This document shows positions 1-10,844 of a stretch of 64,000 nt of DNA, piece by piece. Origin of the DNA: Garcia nutans. Lineage: Eukaryota > Streptophyta > Magnoliopsida > Malpighiales > Euphorbiaceae. The position numbers and the translations under genes were made by a program. The DNA lies in the NCBI GenBank assembly GCA_947685225.1, contig CANTUV010000039.1, forward strand, positions 32,666,001 to 32,730,000. Direction: 5' to 3'. Below the pieces are notes generated by a model. The model searched no databases, had not been told where the DNA came from, and saw nothing but the letters and a program-made list of their open reading frames with translations. Every line of letters starts with the position of its first letter. Within the stretch, counting starts at the first letter, position 1.

Positions 1-500
1 TCATATGGGAAAGGTGAGAATAACCCAGCACCCCTACAATTCTCGGTTCATTGGAACCGATCTCCTTTTCAGGTCTAAATATTATTAAATTCTTAAATAT
101 TATAAAGTCATCCACACTACATGCAATTGTTGAAAATAAATATTCATTATATTGAAATCAAAGAAAGTTCAAACAAACAAATAAAATTGTCACCCATACA
201 TGATGGAAATATGTCCTTACAACCATGTCCAATGTCCAAAACTAAATAAAATAAGACACCCACCATTTGGTGGAAACATGCCATTTACATTAATCCAAAA
301 CTAAATAAATTAAATTACATTGAACTTAACTAATAAGGTACCCACAAAGTAGAAACATACCTCTTACATCATTAAAACCATAGTAATGAACACTAAAATA
401 ATAAACCAAATGAATTAAACCATTCAAACATTAGCAATAAGCAAAAATATAAAAAATCATAAATAATAAATAAAATATTAATAAATCATTCATCAAAAGG
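1..500 (-). mobile_element. Tat-type LTR fragment, cut by window edge
   Basis: The sequence matches the first part of the LTR at 17651-19586 block by block: the 'ggttcattggaaccga' segment, then repeated short blocks of the form 'acacccacca...gaaacatg'. It enters the window already inside the LTR, so its TGTGAG end is not visible. Recognisable similarity fades around 490-500, next to the start of a copia-type LTR. Orientation is inferred from the intact LTRs elsewhere in the window. Confidence 0.75.
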
Positions 501-533
501 AAGACCAACGGAATCAACTTCTCTTATCCCCAG

Positions 534-1201
534 TGTATTGGATTAGGCTTGTAATTTATGTGGAGGAAGAAGAAAAACTAAAAGGAAGAAGAAAATCTTT
601 CTTATCTTCCTTTTGGCTGGGAGGCAAGTGTGAGGTTCCCATCTATTAAGATGGTATTTCTATCCTTTTGGTCTTCTAGTGTTTCTATTATCTAAGGCTT
701 CTAAACTTAATAGCTTATTATGCTCAAATGGGCTCAACTTGGCCCAATAGCTAATAACCTATTTTCTTCTTCCTTAATGCATCCAATTCATTAAATTTAT
801 TATCTCGCAATGTATTAAAGCCAATTTAATTAATTTTGAACCATTTTTAATGTAAGACCCATTAGACTTCCAACCATGTTGGTAGCTAAATACTAATTTT
901 ACCTTAAATTAAAATTAAGGTTTCTTCAAATGAACTCTTCATTTAGGATTGATTCTTTAATCAACTAATTGATATTAAGCAAACCAAGATTGGCATTTAG
1001 GAATGCATCATGGCCACCTAAGTGTTGAGAAAGTTAAAATGGTTTTACTTCAACCATTCCATAGTTAGTTTCCGTGCAATAAACTCCTTATATCATACTA
1101 TATCTTATTCGGTTCAGAGCATGAACTTTGTGGCAACTCCTACAAGACTGACTACGTCACACCTAGCATAAATTTTTTAGTTCTTATTCCCAAAGCCCAT
1201 T
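534..1201 (-). mobile_element. Ty1/copia-type LTR, segment 1 of 3
   Basis: Read on the minus strand this is the 3' portion of an LTR whose start is near 6241. It carries text typical of Angela/Bianca-like copia LTRs, such as a 'gtgtgacgtagtcagtct' block at about 1148-1165. Segments 534-1201, 2875-3330 and 5944-6241 become continuous if the two solo LTRs between them and their duplicated targets are removed. The left boundary (TG at 534) is a guess from the TG dinucleotide. No reverse transcriptase or integrase is present, so the copia assignment rests on LTR resemblance recalled from known families. Confidence 0.5.
1197..1201. repeat. Target site duplication CCATT (left)
   Basis: CCATT directly precedes the TG of the solo LTR and is repeated exactly at 2875-2879 after its CA. 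A 5-bp duplication is the normal integration footprint of Ty3/gypsy elements. Confidence 0.85.
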
Positions 1202-2874
1202 TGTAGACCTTTAATTTTGGCCCTAAATGAGTTTAGTCCCAATTAAAAGGGCCAAGTCAAAACTAAGAAGCTTCAACCTAGTTTGTCCAATTTTGAAAGC
1301 TCAAATTAATTCCAATCCAAGTTTAAAGTTTGAATTAAGGCGGGTCCAATGTTAAAATTAAATTTCAGCCGATTTTTAAAATGCTGACCAACTTGGTTCA
1401 GTTTGACATGCCTAATTTTTGGACATCCTAATTTGATATTAGCACAAGCTCATTTCGAATTGGCTAGGCAAATTCGACATGAGCCCTTAATTATGGCTTA
1501 ATTCAACTTCAACTGAATTTGAAGTGACCCGATCAAGTTTAAACTTAAGTTGATTCGAATAAGCAAGGTTTTTCTAATAGAATTGGGATTATTGAGCCAA
1601 GATTAAGCAGGGTTTATTGCCCTAATTATGCCTATAAAAAATAATTAACAATTAGTAATTGGAGGGAGCCACAATTAGCAGTTAAGCGGCCAAAGTTATC
1701 AATTAGAAAAGCAAAAAGCCACAAATAGTAACAAAACCAAAAGTTTAAAAAAAGAAACAAAGAATAAAAGTACACACAGAAACCCTTTGAACCATACACA
1801 AAAACATTTTGAGTGATATTTCTCAACCAAAACTCCCACCGATCCAGATGCATCAAAACTATGCAATAAAGTTTGGCTCGATAAATTTTAATTGGCAAAG
1901 CTCACAATCCAGGTATGATCTTCGTTAACTAAATTTATTCAATTTAGTTGAGTATCATCTTTATTTAGTCTTGTGAACTTATATGTCTAGATTTATCATA
2001 TTGATTTAGTTTAAAGTGCAATCCAAGAATTTAACTTGCATACTAAAAATCCTAATTTGCATGTTTTAGCCTTAGTTTACGTATTAAACCCTAGGATTGA
2101 ATATCAAAACCCTAGTTTCCATGCTTTAATCTTAGTTTACATGTGAAAACCCTAATTTAATTACTAGAAACCCTAAAACCCTAGTTTTGCAATCTAACCA
2201 TAATTTATTGGTGGAACCCTAGTTTTAATCATTGATTTATTATTATTTGCTCATGATGATTGATATGATTTGTTTATGATGAATGATTGGATAATGTTTA
2301 TTTATCTTCATTTGGATTTTAAGGAAGATGTAAAAGGCATGTTTCCACTATGGGGTGCCTTATTTTAATTATGCATTTTAATTTTAAAGATTTTGGACTA
2401 TTGTAAGGGACATGTTTCCTCCAATTGGTGGGTGTCCTATTTTATTTATTTGTATCGACACTAGAAATTTGTAAGGGCAAGTTTCCATCTTTAGGTGCCC
2501 ATTTTGTTTGGTTGTTTTGATTTATAATATGATGAATGTTTATTTACCTTAGATTATTGTAGTATGAATAATATTATAATAATAATTTAATAATATTTGG
2601 AAATGAAAAGGAGGTCGGTTCCAATGAACTGGGCATTTTAGGGGTGTTGGGTCATTCTCACCATCCTTATGAGTACACAACTTTCCAAACCCAGTAGGGG
2701 TTGAGGATTTCTTATGAATCGACTCATCCACCCCTTTCTATCTTCTCAGCCCATCCGGTGGCAACTCTAAATTCTCCGAGTTTAGGCCCGTATTCTCTAA
2801 GGCCTAAAGCCTAACTGTGTCGAAAGTGGAAAGAACCATTCCACCCAAAGTGGAGGCAAAAATCCCCGCTCACA
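1202..2874 (+). mobile_element. Solo LTR of a Tat-family Ty3/gypsy element
   Basis: This 1673-bp LTR starts TGTAGACC, ends GCTCACA, and is flanked by CCATT on both sides. The same termini, on the opposite strand, bound the LTR at 17651-19586. The LTR stands alone with an intact target duplication and no internal region, the standard outcome of recombination between the two LTRs of a full element. It interrupts a copia-type LTR and is therefore younger than it. An 88-codon open frame on its minus strand (1632-1898) has a same-length relative at 13753-14019 in another LTR, but no recognisable product. Confidence 0.85.
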
Positions 2875-3330
2875 CCATTACTCTATAAAAGGCATCTTTG
2901 AGACTGTCTTAAAGATCCATCCACCTTGGCCAAGGATTCCTAGAGTAAGGCTTTCCTATAAGAGGCCATGAGATATACTCTTCTTCTATCAGGAGTGATG
3001 TATCCTTTGTTGATCTCTCAACTATCTTCAAATATCTCATGCAACACCTAATGATCACCCTCCGAGTGATCTCTCATAAGACAACAAGGAAGGGGATTAA
3101 AGCATAACACTTGATATCCAAGATACCATGGAGACCTCAAGTCTAAGGATATTTACACAACTATTATGATGAGATAAGATCATTGACATTGAATAGAAAT
3201 CCATATGATTATCTTATAGTTAGGACATCCAATGAATTTGTTCTTCCAACAAGAATCCACATGTTAACCATAAGCATCATCATGCTTACAGTTTATGAGA
3301 GCAACTGCATGATCAAATCAAGAAGTATGA
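2875..3330 (-). mobile_element. Ty1/copia-type LTR, segment 2 of 3
   Basis: This is the middle part of the copia-type LTR, between the Tat solo LTR and the Tekay-like solo LTR. Read on the minus strand it contains blocks such as 'gagagatcactcggaggg' that resemble copia LTRs of the Angela/Bianca kind. It starts with the duplicated CCATT and ends with TATGA, the target of the second insertion. It has no coding content. Confidence 0.5.
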
Positions 3331-5938
3331 TGTAATATCCTAAAGATTGCCCTAGAAGTTTTGGAATTATTGTTGTATTTGGATTTAATGTGTATGTTAA
3401 ATTGGAAAAGAGAAAAGAAGTAAAGAGATAGTGTATATAGAAAAGAAGTAAAGAGAGAGTGTATATGTTGTATATATGGATATATATATAACATATACAA
3501 GTCAAAGTATGGAAGTCAAAAGAAGATAAATTAATTATTTTTAAGTTAATTAAATTAATTAAAAGAAAAATAAAGTTAGTGGAAGAAGATATTATGAATA
3601 TTATATTATACAAATTGCTTGGTGGAGATTTAAAGAGATTAAGTGTTTGACTTTGCTTCTTATTCTTCTTCTTTTCTTCTTCTTTCTTTGGTTGTCCAGC
3701 ACTCTCCATAGAAAGAGAGCAAGAGAGAGATTTGATCTTCCAAACTCAAGTTTGAAGGAAGTTTTCAAGTGATCAAGTTGGAAATTTAAGGGTTTCTTCA
3801 TCTTTGGTAAGTTTTCCACTTGATTCTTTGATTTTCTTTGAGTTTGTGAGTTGAGGTTGTGATTGATATGTGTTTGTTTGATTGTGGTGTGTTTAAGAGT
3901 GTTTGGTTCAATTGATTTTGGATTTTGGGGATGGATTGAAGAAAAGAGTAAGTTTGTTGGAAGAAAAAGTGTTGTGGTTGTGTTTTGGGTTTGTGGTGAT
4001 GATTATGATTTGTGTTTGATGTATGTTTTGAGTTGTTTTGGTGTTTTTGCAAGTTATTATGGTTTATGGGTATGTTTAGTTAAGTTTGTTTGAAGTGGAA
4101 AATGGTGGAAGTAAGTGGTTTGTTGGATGTGTTGTTGATGTTGCCGGAATCTGCATTTTTGGTCTGACACGCCTATTAGCACGGAAAGGTCTTTAGGCGT
4201 GCCAATGGTTTTATGTTCTTGGATGGGTGACACGATCAGTGACACACCCATGTCACTGAGCGTGTCATAGCTACTGTGATGTTGGTGGTTTGACACGGCC
4301 ATGAACACGTCCGTGTTGCTGGACGTGTCAATGTTTATGTGAGACAGAATGTATTACACGCTCATGGTTCTAAGCGTGTCAAAGCTTCTGTGTTGTGAGT
4401 TTAGGGCATGGTCAGGGACACGCCCGTGTTGTTGAGCGTGTCATGTGTAGAGTTTGCCCTAGTTGGTTTTTAGCCTTATTATCTTATGTGTATTATTCCT
4501 TTTGGATTAGGTTATAAAGAGGTTGAGTTGCCCTAATCTAAGTGGTGAAGAATTCTTGGAAGAGGAAGTGTATAGATTGGTGTGAGTTGTTCTTGAGGTA
4601 AGTGCAAACTTACATGGATGCATTCTTTTACATGATTTTGAGACTTAACACATTAGGTTATAAATGTGTTAAGTAATTTATTATATTGTTAATACAATTT
4701 GATTAATGTTATGATTGGCATAATGTGAATGATATGATGATCATTCAAAAGGTATGTGCAATGCAATTGGTTATAATGAATTGCTTTAATGTAAATTGAG
4801 ATATGATGAAATGTGATGCCATTGTGGTTGGCTATAATGATTCAAATGAAATAAGTGGGGCATGTTTGCCTAGATGATGATGAATTTAAAATATATGTCC
4901 AATGCAAGTGGTTATGTATACTCTATTGATGAGATGTGAAGCCATTGTTGTTGGCTATAATGATGCAAATGAGATGATTGAGGCATGGATGCCTAAATGA
5001 TGATAAGAAAATGAGAATGAAATTGATAATGAAATAATGAATGAATTGTGTGTCTAATGTGTTATTCCATTTTCAGAGTTTTGTTGTTGGTGGCATGCCT
5101 AATGGTAACAATATCTTGAAGCTAGGTTGGATCTAATCCTTGAAGCCTAGTTGAGATGTTACAACCCTTGAAGCTAGGTTGGGTTTGGTTCTTGAAGCCA
5201 AGTTGGGTTGATACTTAGCATGCTTTGTTCCCCTTGAAGCTTGGTTGAACCTAATCCTTGAAGCCTAGTTGGGATAATGATAATGATAAATGTGATAATT
5301 GAACCAAAACATTAACTCTGAAAGTGGAATGACATATTAGTGTCTTTTGGGCCCATGCTTGTCTTTGTTTTAATGTAAATCATAAGTGATGAAATAATTG
5401 AATAAAATAATGAAATGTAGTGTTATGAACAATATAAAGATATCATTTGTGAATATTGTCTTATTTGTTGAAATGTCTGACATTGGTATTGTATTGAAGC
5501 ATATTGTTATTATGGTTTGTACCACTAAGCCGTTGGCTTAGAGCGATTGTGGTTCATCGCGCAGGTGACAAGATAGAGCCAGAGAGTTCATCTAGACCGA
5601 GTGGAGTCTAGACTTTGAGGTGTTGATTGTGGGCGTAAAGATCATAGACGAACTGCCAAACATGTATAAATGTTATGTTTTTGTAAAAATTGATTTAGAT
5701 GTTTATGTATTTTGATGTATATATATATGTAACTATAACTATATTTTCCGCTGCATATTGAATGAACGTTTTTATCTATTGTGTTTATAATATAACTTAA
5801 ATGTTTAAGTTTGCTCATATTATTGTATAAAGGGATGATTTGTTTATTTAGAAAACTGTGGCATTCTTATATTCAGTACATGTGTATTACGATAGTGGTG
5901 GTATGTAGTATGCGTATACGGGATATAGGGGTGTTACA
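3331..5938 (+). mobile_element. Solo LTR, probable Tekay/Del-like gypsy chromovirus
   Basis: The 2608-bp unit starts TGTAATATCC, ends GGTGTTACA and is flanked by TATGA at 3326-3330 and 5939-5943. Near the end it has 'aagccgttggcttagag' followed by a 'cgcaggtgacaag' block, which resembles the 3' part of Tekay/Del LTRs as I remember them; strand and lineage rest on that. It sits inside the copia-type LTR. It contains a block of GACACG...CGTGTC palindromes (4162-4443). Open frames inside it (for example 3863-4093 and 4057-4308) look incidental. Confidence 0.7.
4162..4443. repeat. Palindromic GACACG/CGTGTC module array inside a solo LTR
   Basis: Four to five units of inverted arms occur here, for example GACACACCCATGTCACTGAG followed by CGTGTC, and GACACGGCC...GGACGTGTC. 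Some are followed by 'atagctactgtga', the reverse complement of the TCACAGTAGCTA that links the units downstream of the Athila integrase (63235-63670). This tract is much richer in GC than the surrounding LTR. Confidence 0.7.
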
Positions 5939-5943
5939 TATGA

Positions 5944-6241
5944 TATGTGCTAGTCTATCCGCATTAACAATGTCCCATCTTGTTAATAATATAACAAGGG
6001 ATAATTTTAGTATAAACACATTTGCATATAATATGAATCTCATATCATGATCTCATCATGATTTCTCTTACATTGTGTTTTATACTAGGCACTTTATTAA
6101 ACGGTTTAAGATATATAATAAAATATATGCATCACATGAGTACTGAATAATAAAGGATGCCTTAATTCATTAATATATAAATGAATGCAATGTACATATT
6201 ACAACCTAAAGTGATTGTCTCTAGGGCATACATATCTAACA
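5944..6241 (-). mobile_element. Ty1/copia-type LTR, segment 3 of 3 (LTR start)
   Basis: On the minus strand this begins TGTTAGATATGTATGCCCTA, close to the TGTTGGAAATATGCCCTAGA start of many plant copia LTRs. Its inner end abuts the duplicated TATGA of the solo LTR. Sequence to the right (6242 onward) would be element interior, so this was not a solo LTR when inserted. Confidence 0.6.
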
Positions 6242-6567
6242 ACTAGTAGATCATTATACCAGCAATACTAAGTGCATTATGTTGCTCAATATTTCATAAA
6301 TAAATTTTAGAGTATTACAAAAAAAATAAAGGAAAAGATGATTGCCTCATTGAGCTAAAATATTAGAAAGAGATCTTTCTTTGGTGACTATTGATAGATG
6401 GTCTCATGTATAGGAGCCACAATATCCAAGAATTGTTGTTGACACTAAGAAAAGCTTAACATTTGAGTAGCTGCTTAAGAATGAAATATTGATCACAAGA
6501 TATTTATAGAAAGGCTCTTGGAAGATGAGGAGAGATAGGAAAAATCTTATTATTATAAGAAGATCAT
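6242..6567 (-). mobile_element. Probable copia interior remnant, no coding domain
   Basis: This tract lies where the 3' end of the copia interior should be. I can recognise no integrase, reverse transcriptase or RNase H in any frame. The right border with the Athila-like LTR is set at about 6568, where similarity to 11757 onward begins. The assignment is by position only. Confidence 0.35.
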
Positions 6568-7867
6568 CCATTCTTCAAACCCTAACCTTCACAAGAGCTT
6601 GCTCACCCAATTTTATCCCAAAAATGTCAAAGATTTTGTTTATGGAAGAAATGGAAGATGAAGGTGAAGGTGATGTTCTTAGTGTCTCTCAAGACCAAGA
6701 ACAAGATGATGAACCAAGATAGAACCCCCCCCCCCCAAACGGAGAATGAATGGTCTTTTAATGTTTCTGACGTTTGCCTCCATCACTCTCTTTTCCAATC
6801 ATGTATTTTTTTAATTCCTAATTGCTTTTCCAACTCACCTCATTCCCATTTGTCCCCTCCTTTTTCCTTTTTTAAATCTTTCATTCCATAAAACAAGTCA
6901 TCTATTACATCTTTTATTATTTCTTTTCAAAAGAAAATGCATGTTGTCTCCCACTTGTCCCTTGACTCATGCAAATAATTGAAAGAATTCACACAGGACA
7001 TGGCCAAGATGGTGGGTGACTTGGCCATGTCTATCAATTTTTTCTTGGACACGGCCAAGTCACTTGGATGTGTCCTTTATTGCCTTAAATGTATGTTTCT
7101 TATGAGGGGTGATACGGCCGTGTCACTTGGATGTGTCCTCTTCTGTCTCTCTTGTCTTTTGGCTTTCTTTGGGTGTGACATGGCCAAGATGGTGGGTGTG
7201 TCCAAGTGACACACCCAGTGACACGCTGAAGACGGTGGGTGTGTCTGAGTGACACACCTAGTGACATGGCCTACATAGGTGGGTGTGTCGCATGCTGTCA
7301 AATTTTTCCTTTCTTTGATGAGGGCATGGCCAGTGGCATGGCCAAGACGGTGGGTGTGTCTGAGTGATACACCAGTGACAAGACCAAGATAGGTGGGTGT
7401 GTCACATGCTGTCAAATTTCTCCTTTCTTTGATGAGGGCATGGCCTGTGACCTGGCTAAGACAGTGGGTGTGTCTGAGTGACATACCCAGTGACACGGCC
7501 AAGATGGTGGGTTTGTCTGAGTTACACGCCTAGTGACACGGCCAAGACACCTACATGTGTCTGCTTCTATTTTTCTTTCTTTCTTTCTTTTCTTATTAAA
7601 GTGACATGTGACATAGCCAGGACATGTTGGGACACGGCAAAGACATGTTGACACACCCAAGGACATGGCCAAGACAAGGAGACATATCCAAGCTTCAACC
7701 ATCTTTGTTGTTTCCTTCCAAAATAACTTCATCTTGGGGATTTAGCTCCATTTTGCACATGCTCATCTAAATCATCAAACTTCAAGAAACTTGAACACAC
7801 ATATTAGAAAATTAACTAAAATGCAAATAAAATTATCCTAAAAACACATATACAAATGATCAAAACA
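6568..7867 (-). mobile_element. Athila-like 3' LTR, truncated (family 2)
   Basis: This matches the right-hand LTR from 11757 to 13004 and ends 'gatcaaaaca', so on the minus strand it starts TGTTTTGATC. About 0.9 kb of the LTR (the part equivalent to 10845-11756) is missing at the left, so no target duplication can be tested. A 12-C run lies at 6725-6736. A polypurine tract (AAGTGTGGGGTACT on the minus strand) abuts its start at 7868-7881, as expected for a 3' LTR. Confidence 0.8.
6990..7695. repeat. GTGTGTC/GACACAC palindromic array, about 114-bp period
   Basis: Alternating motifs such as GGTGGGTGTGTCTGAG, GACACACCCAGTGACACGG and 'ccaagacgg' recur. A larger unit containing 'gctgtcaaat' repeats at 7294 and 7408, 114 bp apart. 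The arms can pair as GGGTGTGTC with GACACACCC. The equivalent block in the partner LTR is 12170-12830. Long open frames here (7077-7502, 7412-7732) are by-products of the repeat. Confidence 0.75.
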
Positions 7868-9540
7868 AGTACCCCACACTTAATTCTTTGCTTGTCCCCA
7901 AGCAAAGTTAAAATCAAAACTAGCTAAAACAAGAAAAATTTAGTTAAGTTCAAGAGCTAAAATGATGTATCAAGACTCACATTTTCTTAAATCCACAATC
8001 ATTATCAAATCAAATAAAACCAATACTCATGTAGTTTAGTGGCTTTCCATGCATAACATATGTTTTCACTCCCTCACCACTCTTTAAAGTTTTTTAATAA
8101 GGTAGTGTTTACACTCATAACATTCAATGAAAGATTATCTCTACAGTCTTGCTTATCAATCAAATCTCCACCACCTAATTACAATCAAGCATCAATCATA
8201 GGGTCTTTCATTGGGTTGTAATGGGGCTAAGGTAAAGGCATGACATTTAGGAAATGTGAGCTTATTCATTAAGTTCAAGAGCACTTCAAGAATGAAGTAA
8301 CTGATCATATGTATAACCCAACAATCCCAAAACACCTTCCTCTCACCTACCACTTGACATTAAAGAGCTTTTCAAGGGAACTTACTTATTAAATTTTGCA
8401 ATAATCATTCCCAAACTTATTCCAACCCTACGAAAAAGAACAACAACTTCTATTATTTTGATTTTTCTCTTTTTTTTATTTTTTTTATTTTTTTGTTTTT
8501 TTAAATAGGGTTTACAACTAAAGAAGTTAATAATTTGTAATTTTGAACCCATTAAATTTAACCCCACACTTATTTAACACAACACTTAATCATAAACGCT
8601 CTTAAAATGCTCTTGACCTAATGCAAGGGTAATAGTTAAAACAATAAGGTTCAATCTAATGGTGTTGTGAAAAAGAAAGAAAAGGAAAAATGAAATAGGC
8701 TCAAAATTGGCTAACTAAGATCGGATATAAGGTCGGTCTTTTTAAGCCAAAATGGGTTCACCTAATTGCCTTAATCATAATGATGGCTACTAGAAATTTT
8801 TATGTAGTCTCAAAATGCATGTCAAAGCAAGTTCTAGTAATTCATCAATCAAAGATGTTTACACACAATAAAGAATAATAAGTTGATATCCATCTTAATA
8901 GGCTCAATTCCTCACTAGTTTAAAGGTGATGCAAAGAATAACCATCAAAATTGACAATAAGCACCAATTCGAAACAATTCTCAAATTCATGCTTCAAAAA
9001 TTCAAAAGTCATCTATCAACAATCTTATAACAATTAAACTTTTCAAAATTTATTTATTCAAAGAAAAACATTAACTAAACTTAAACAAAGATAAATTAAA
9101 AGTAAAAACACAAACTGCACCCCACACTTAAAGATTCACATTGTCCCCAATGTGAGCATTCATAAATTAAAAGAGAGTTCAGATGAAACCTAATTTCCAT
9201 CATTCCCATATGTGATATGTAGTGCTCCTTCCATCCTTAATGAAATTGTCGCCCATGTTTGAAAAGATGAATAGCATACAACTCTGAAAGGTACTCAATG
9301 TATTGCAAAGCCTAAGTAGCATCCTTTGAAGAGCACATGTCCAAAGGGAACGTGTGAAGGTTGTCTTAGGGTGATCCTCCAATGCTATAGGAACTTGGTA
9401 AAAATCTTTTTCAGTCTGCAATATTGTTATATCTATTTTTTGCTCCTCCTCACCATCGAGAGTGGAAGAGATGATCATTGGTTGCATATTGTTCTCCCCA
9501 ACCAAATCACGTGTCAAAAGTTTTGGGGGGTCTTTATAGG
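7868..9540 (-). mobile_element. Non-coding interior of Athila-like gag-only element
   Basis: This tract between the 3' LTR and the gag remnant has no coding domain. It is colinear with 44339-45850 in the second gag-only element, including 'ggctttccatgcataac' and the 'cacattgtcc' block near 9136. The polypurine-like motif AAGTGTGGGG (minus strand) occurs near 7870, 8562 and 9121. The AT-rich remainder shows nothing I can name. Confidence 0.65.
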
Positions 9541-10728
9541 TTCAACCAAGTTTAGTTAAATCTCTTTCTCATTCACTTTGGCAATCTGAAGTCCCCTCTC
9601 AACAACCTCATCATTTAAGAATAAATTGCTCTCCTCAATTTCTAAATTGGAAATTTTAGGCTCTATTTCCAAGGTCATGGCCATCTCAAGCTCATCTTCA
9701 CTATCTTCACAAACTTCCTTGGAGGGCATGTCGTAGAGTTCAGAAAGTTGCATACCATGCTTCTCATCCTTCAATCTACTTGGGAATGGAATTGGTGGCA
9801 TATAAGGATTTGGAGGTTCATGCAATTTTGTTGAAGTTGATACTTCCAAATTCTCCTCCTCCTTTGATTGACTTGGCTCCTCTATGTTGGGTTGTATCTC
9901 CTCGCCATTTTCTTCTTGATTAGTATCTGTATCAAAGGAATCACAAACTTTGTTATGTATTACCTTTTCACTCCTCAAAATTGTGATTGCATTGGATTTC
10001 TCTAATTGGCTAGGAGATTCCACTTTTTGGTGTGCTTGGAGTTGATTTGCCAGTTGCCTAACTTGAGTTTCCAACTTCTTCAATGATACAGCCAAAGAAT
10101 CAAACCTCTTATTGCTCCCTTCCTAATTTTGTATTCTAATTTGAAGGAAAGCATTCAAATTATCTTCCACTATGGGTTTCTTGAATTGATCTTGATTTTG
10201 TGCACTAATTTGAATGAAGACATTCAAATTATCTTCCAATGTGGGTTCCTTAAGTTGATCTTGATTTTATGTGCTAATTTGAATAAAGGCATTCAAACTA
10301 TCTTCCAATGTGTGTTTCTTAAGGTGATCTTGATTTGAGCATTGTTCTTGAAAGTAAGAACTTCTTTGGTAAGGTTGAAAAAGTTGTTGAGGTGGAATTT
10401 GTTGCTGATTTTCCCAAGAAAAATTTGGGTAGTTTCTCCAACTTGGATTATAAGGATTGGTATATGGGTCATTTATACCCCCTTGGCTGGAAACTTTCAA
10501 AGGCATATTCTTCCTCTTGCCTATCTTGGTATTGTTCAAAACCAAATGAACACATGTTTGCACTATGTCCTACAATGCCACATGCTGGACATACTTTTTG
10601 ACTAGGTGTAGGTGCTCTTCCTTGTGCATTTAGCATCTTATGTTGACTTGTTAATTCTACTAATTGCCATGCCATTTCAGAATTAGAATTCACATCATAA
10701 TCTCCCTCGTGCCTTGAAAACTACATTC
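9540..10728 (-). pseudogene. Athila-like gag, C-terminal part only
   Basis: Gag packages the element's RNA into virus-like particles. Only its C-terminal half is here. Read right to left it has a zinc knuckle, CPACGIVGHSANMC (CX2CX4HX4C, about 10555-10600), then three related ~23-residue repeats built on 'TLED.LNAF.Q' (about 10140-10335), then a coiled-coil-like 'LETQVRQLANQLQAH' segment and an acidic tail (9556-10095). The frame changes between these parts, so it cannot be translated as one protein. The capsid half of gag and all of pol are absent. Plus-strand open frames over this tract (10335-10605) are shadows. Confidence 0.75.
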
Positions 10729-10844
10729 TTACAATAAACACTTAGAAATTAAAAAAATGAAACACTCAAAACAATTAAATAATTTAAATAAAAAAATCAA
10801 ACTATTAACAACAATTGCCTTCATCGGCAGTGGCGCCAAAAACT
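10729..10844 (-). promoter_or_regulatory. Leader and tRNA-Asp-type primer binding site
   Basis: On the minus strand the LTR end is followed by AGTTT and then TTGGCGCCACTGCCGATGA (site at about 10822-10840). The plant tRNA-Asp 3' end is complementary to TGGCGCCGTTGCCGGGG, so the match is good over the first part and degraded afterwards. This primer type is usual for Athila elements. The rest of the tract is a short AT-rich leader before gag. Confidence 0.7.

Noticed and set aside
7077..7502. Cys/His-rich open frame that looks like repeats of a small protein
   Set aside because: It is a reading of the GACACACCC palindromic array; frames in all LTR copies follow the repeat and differ in register.
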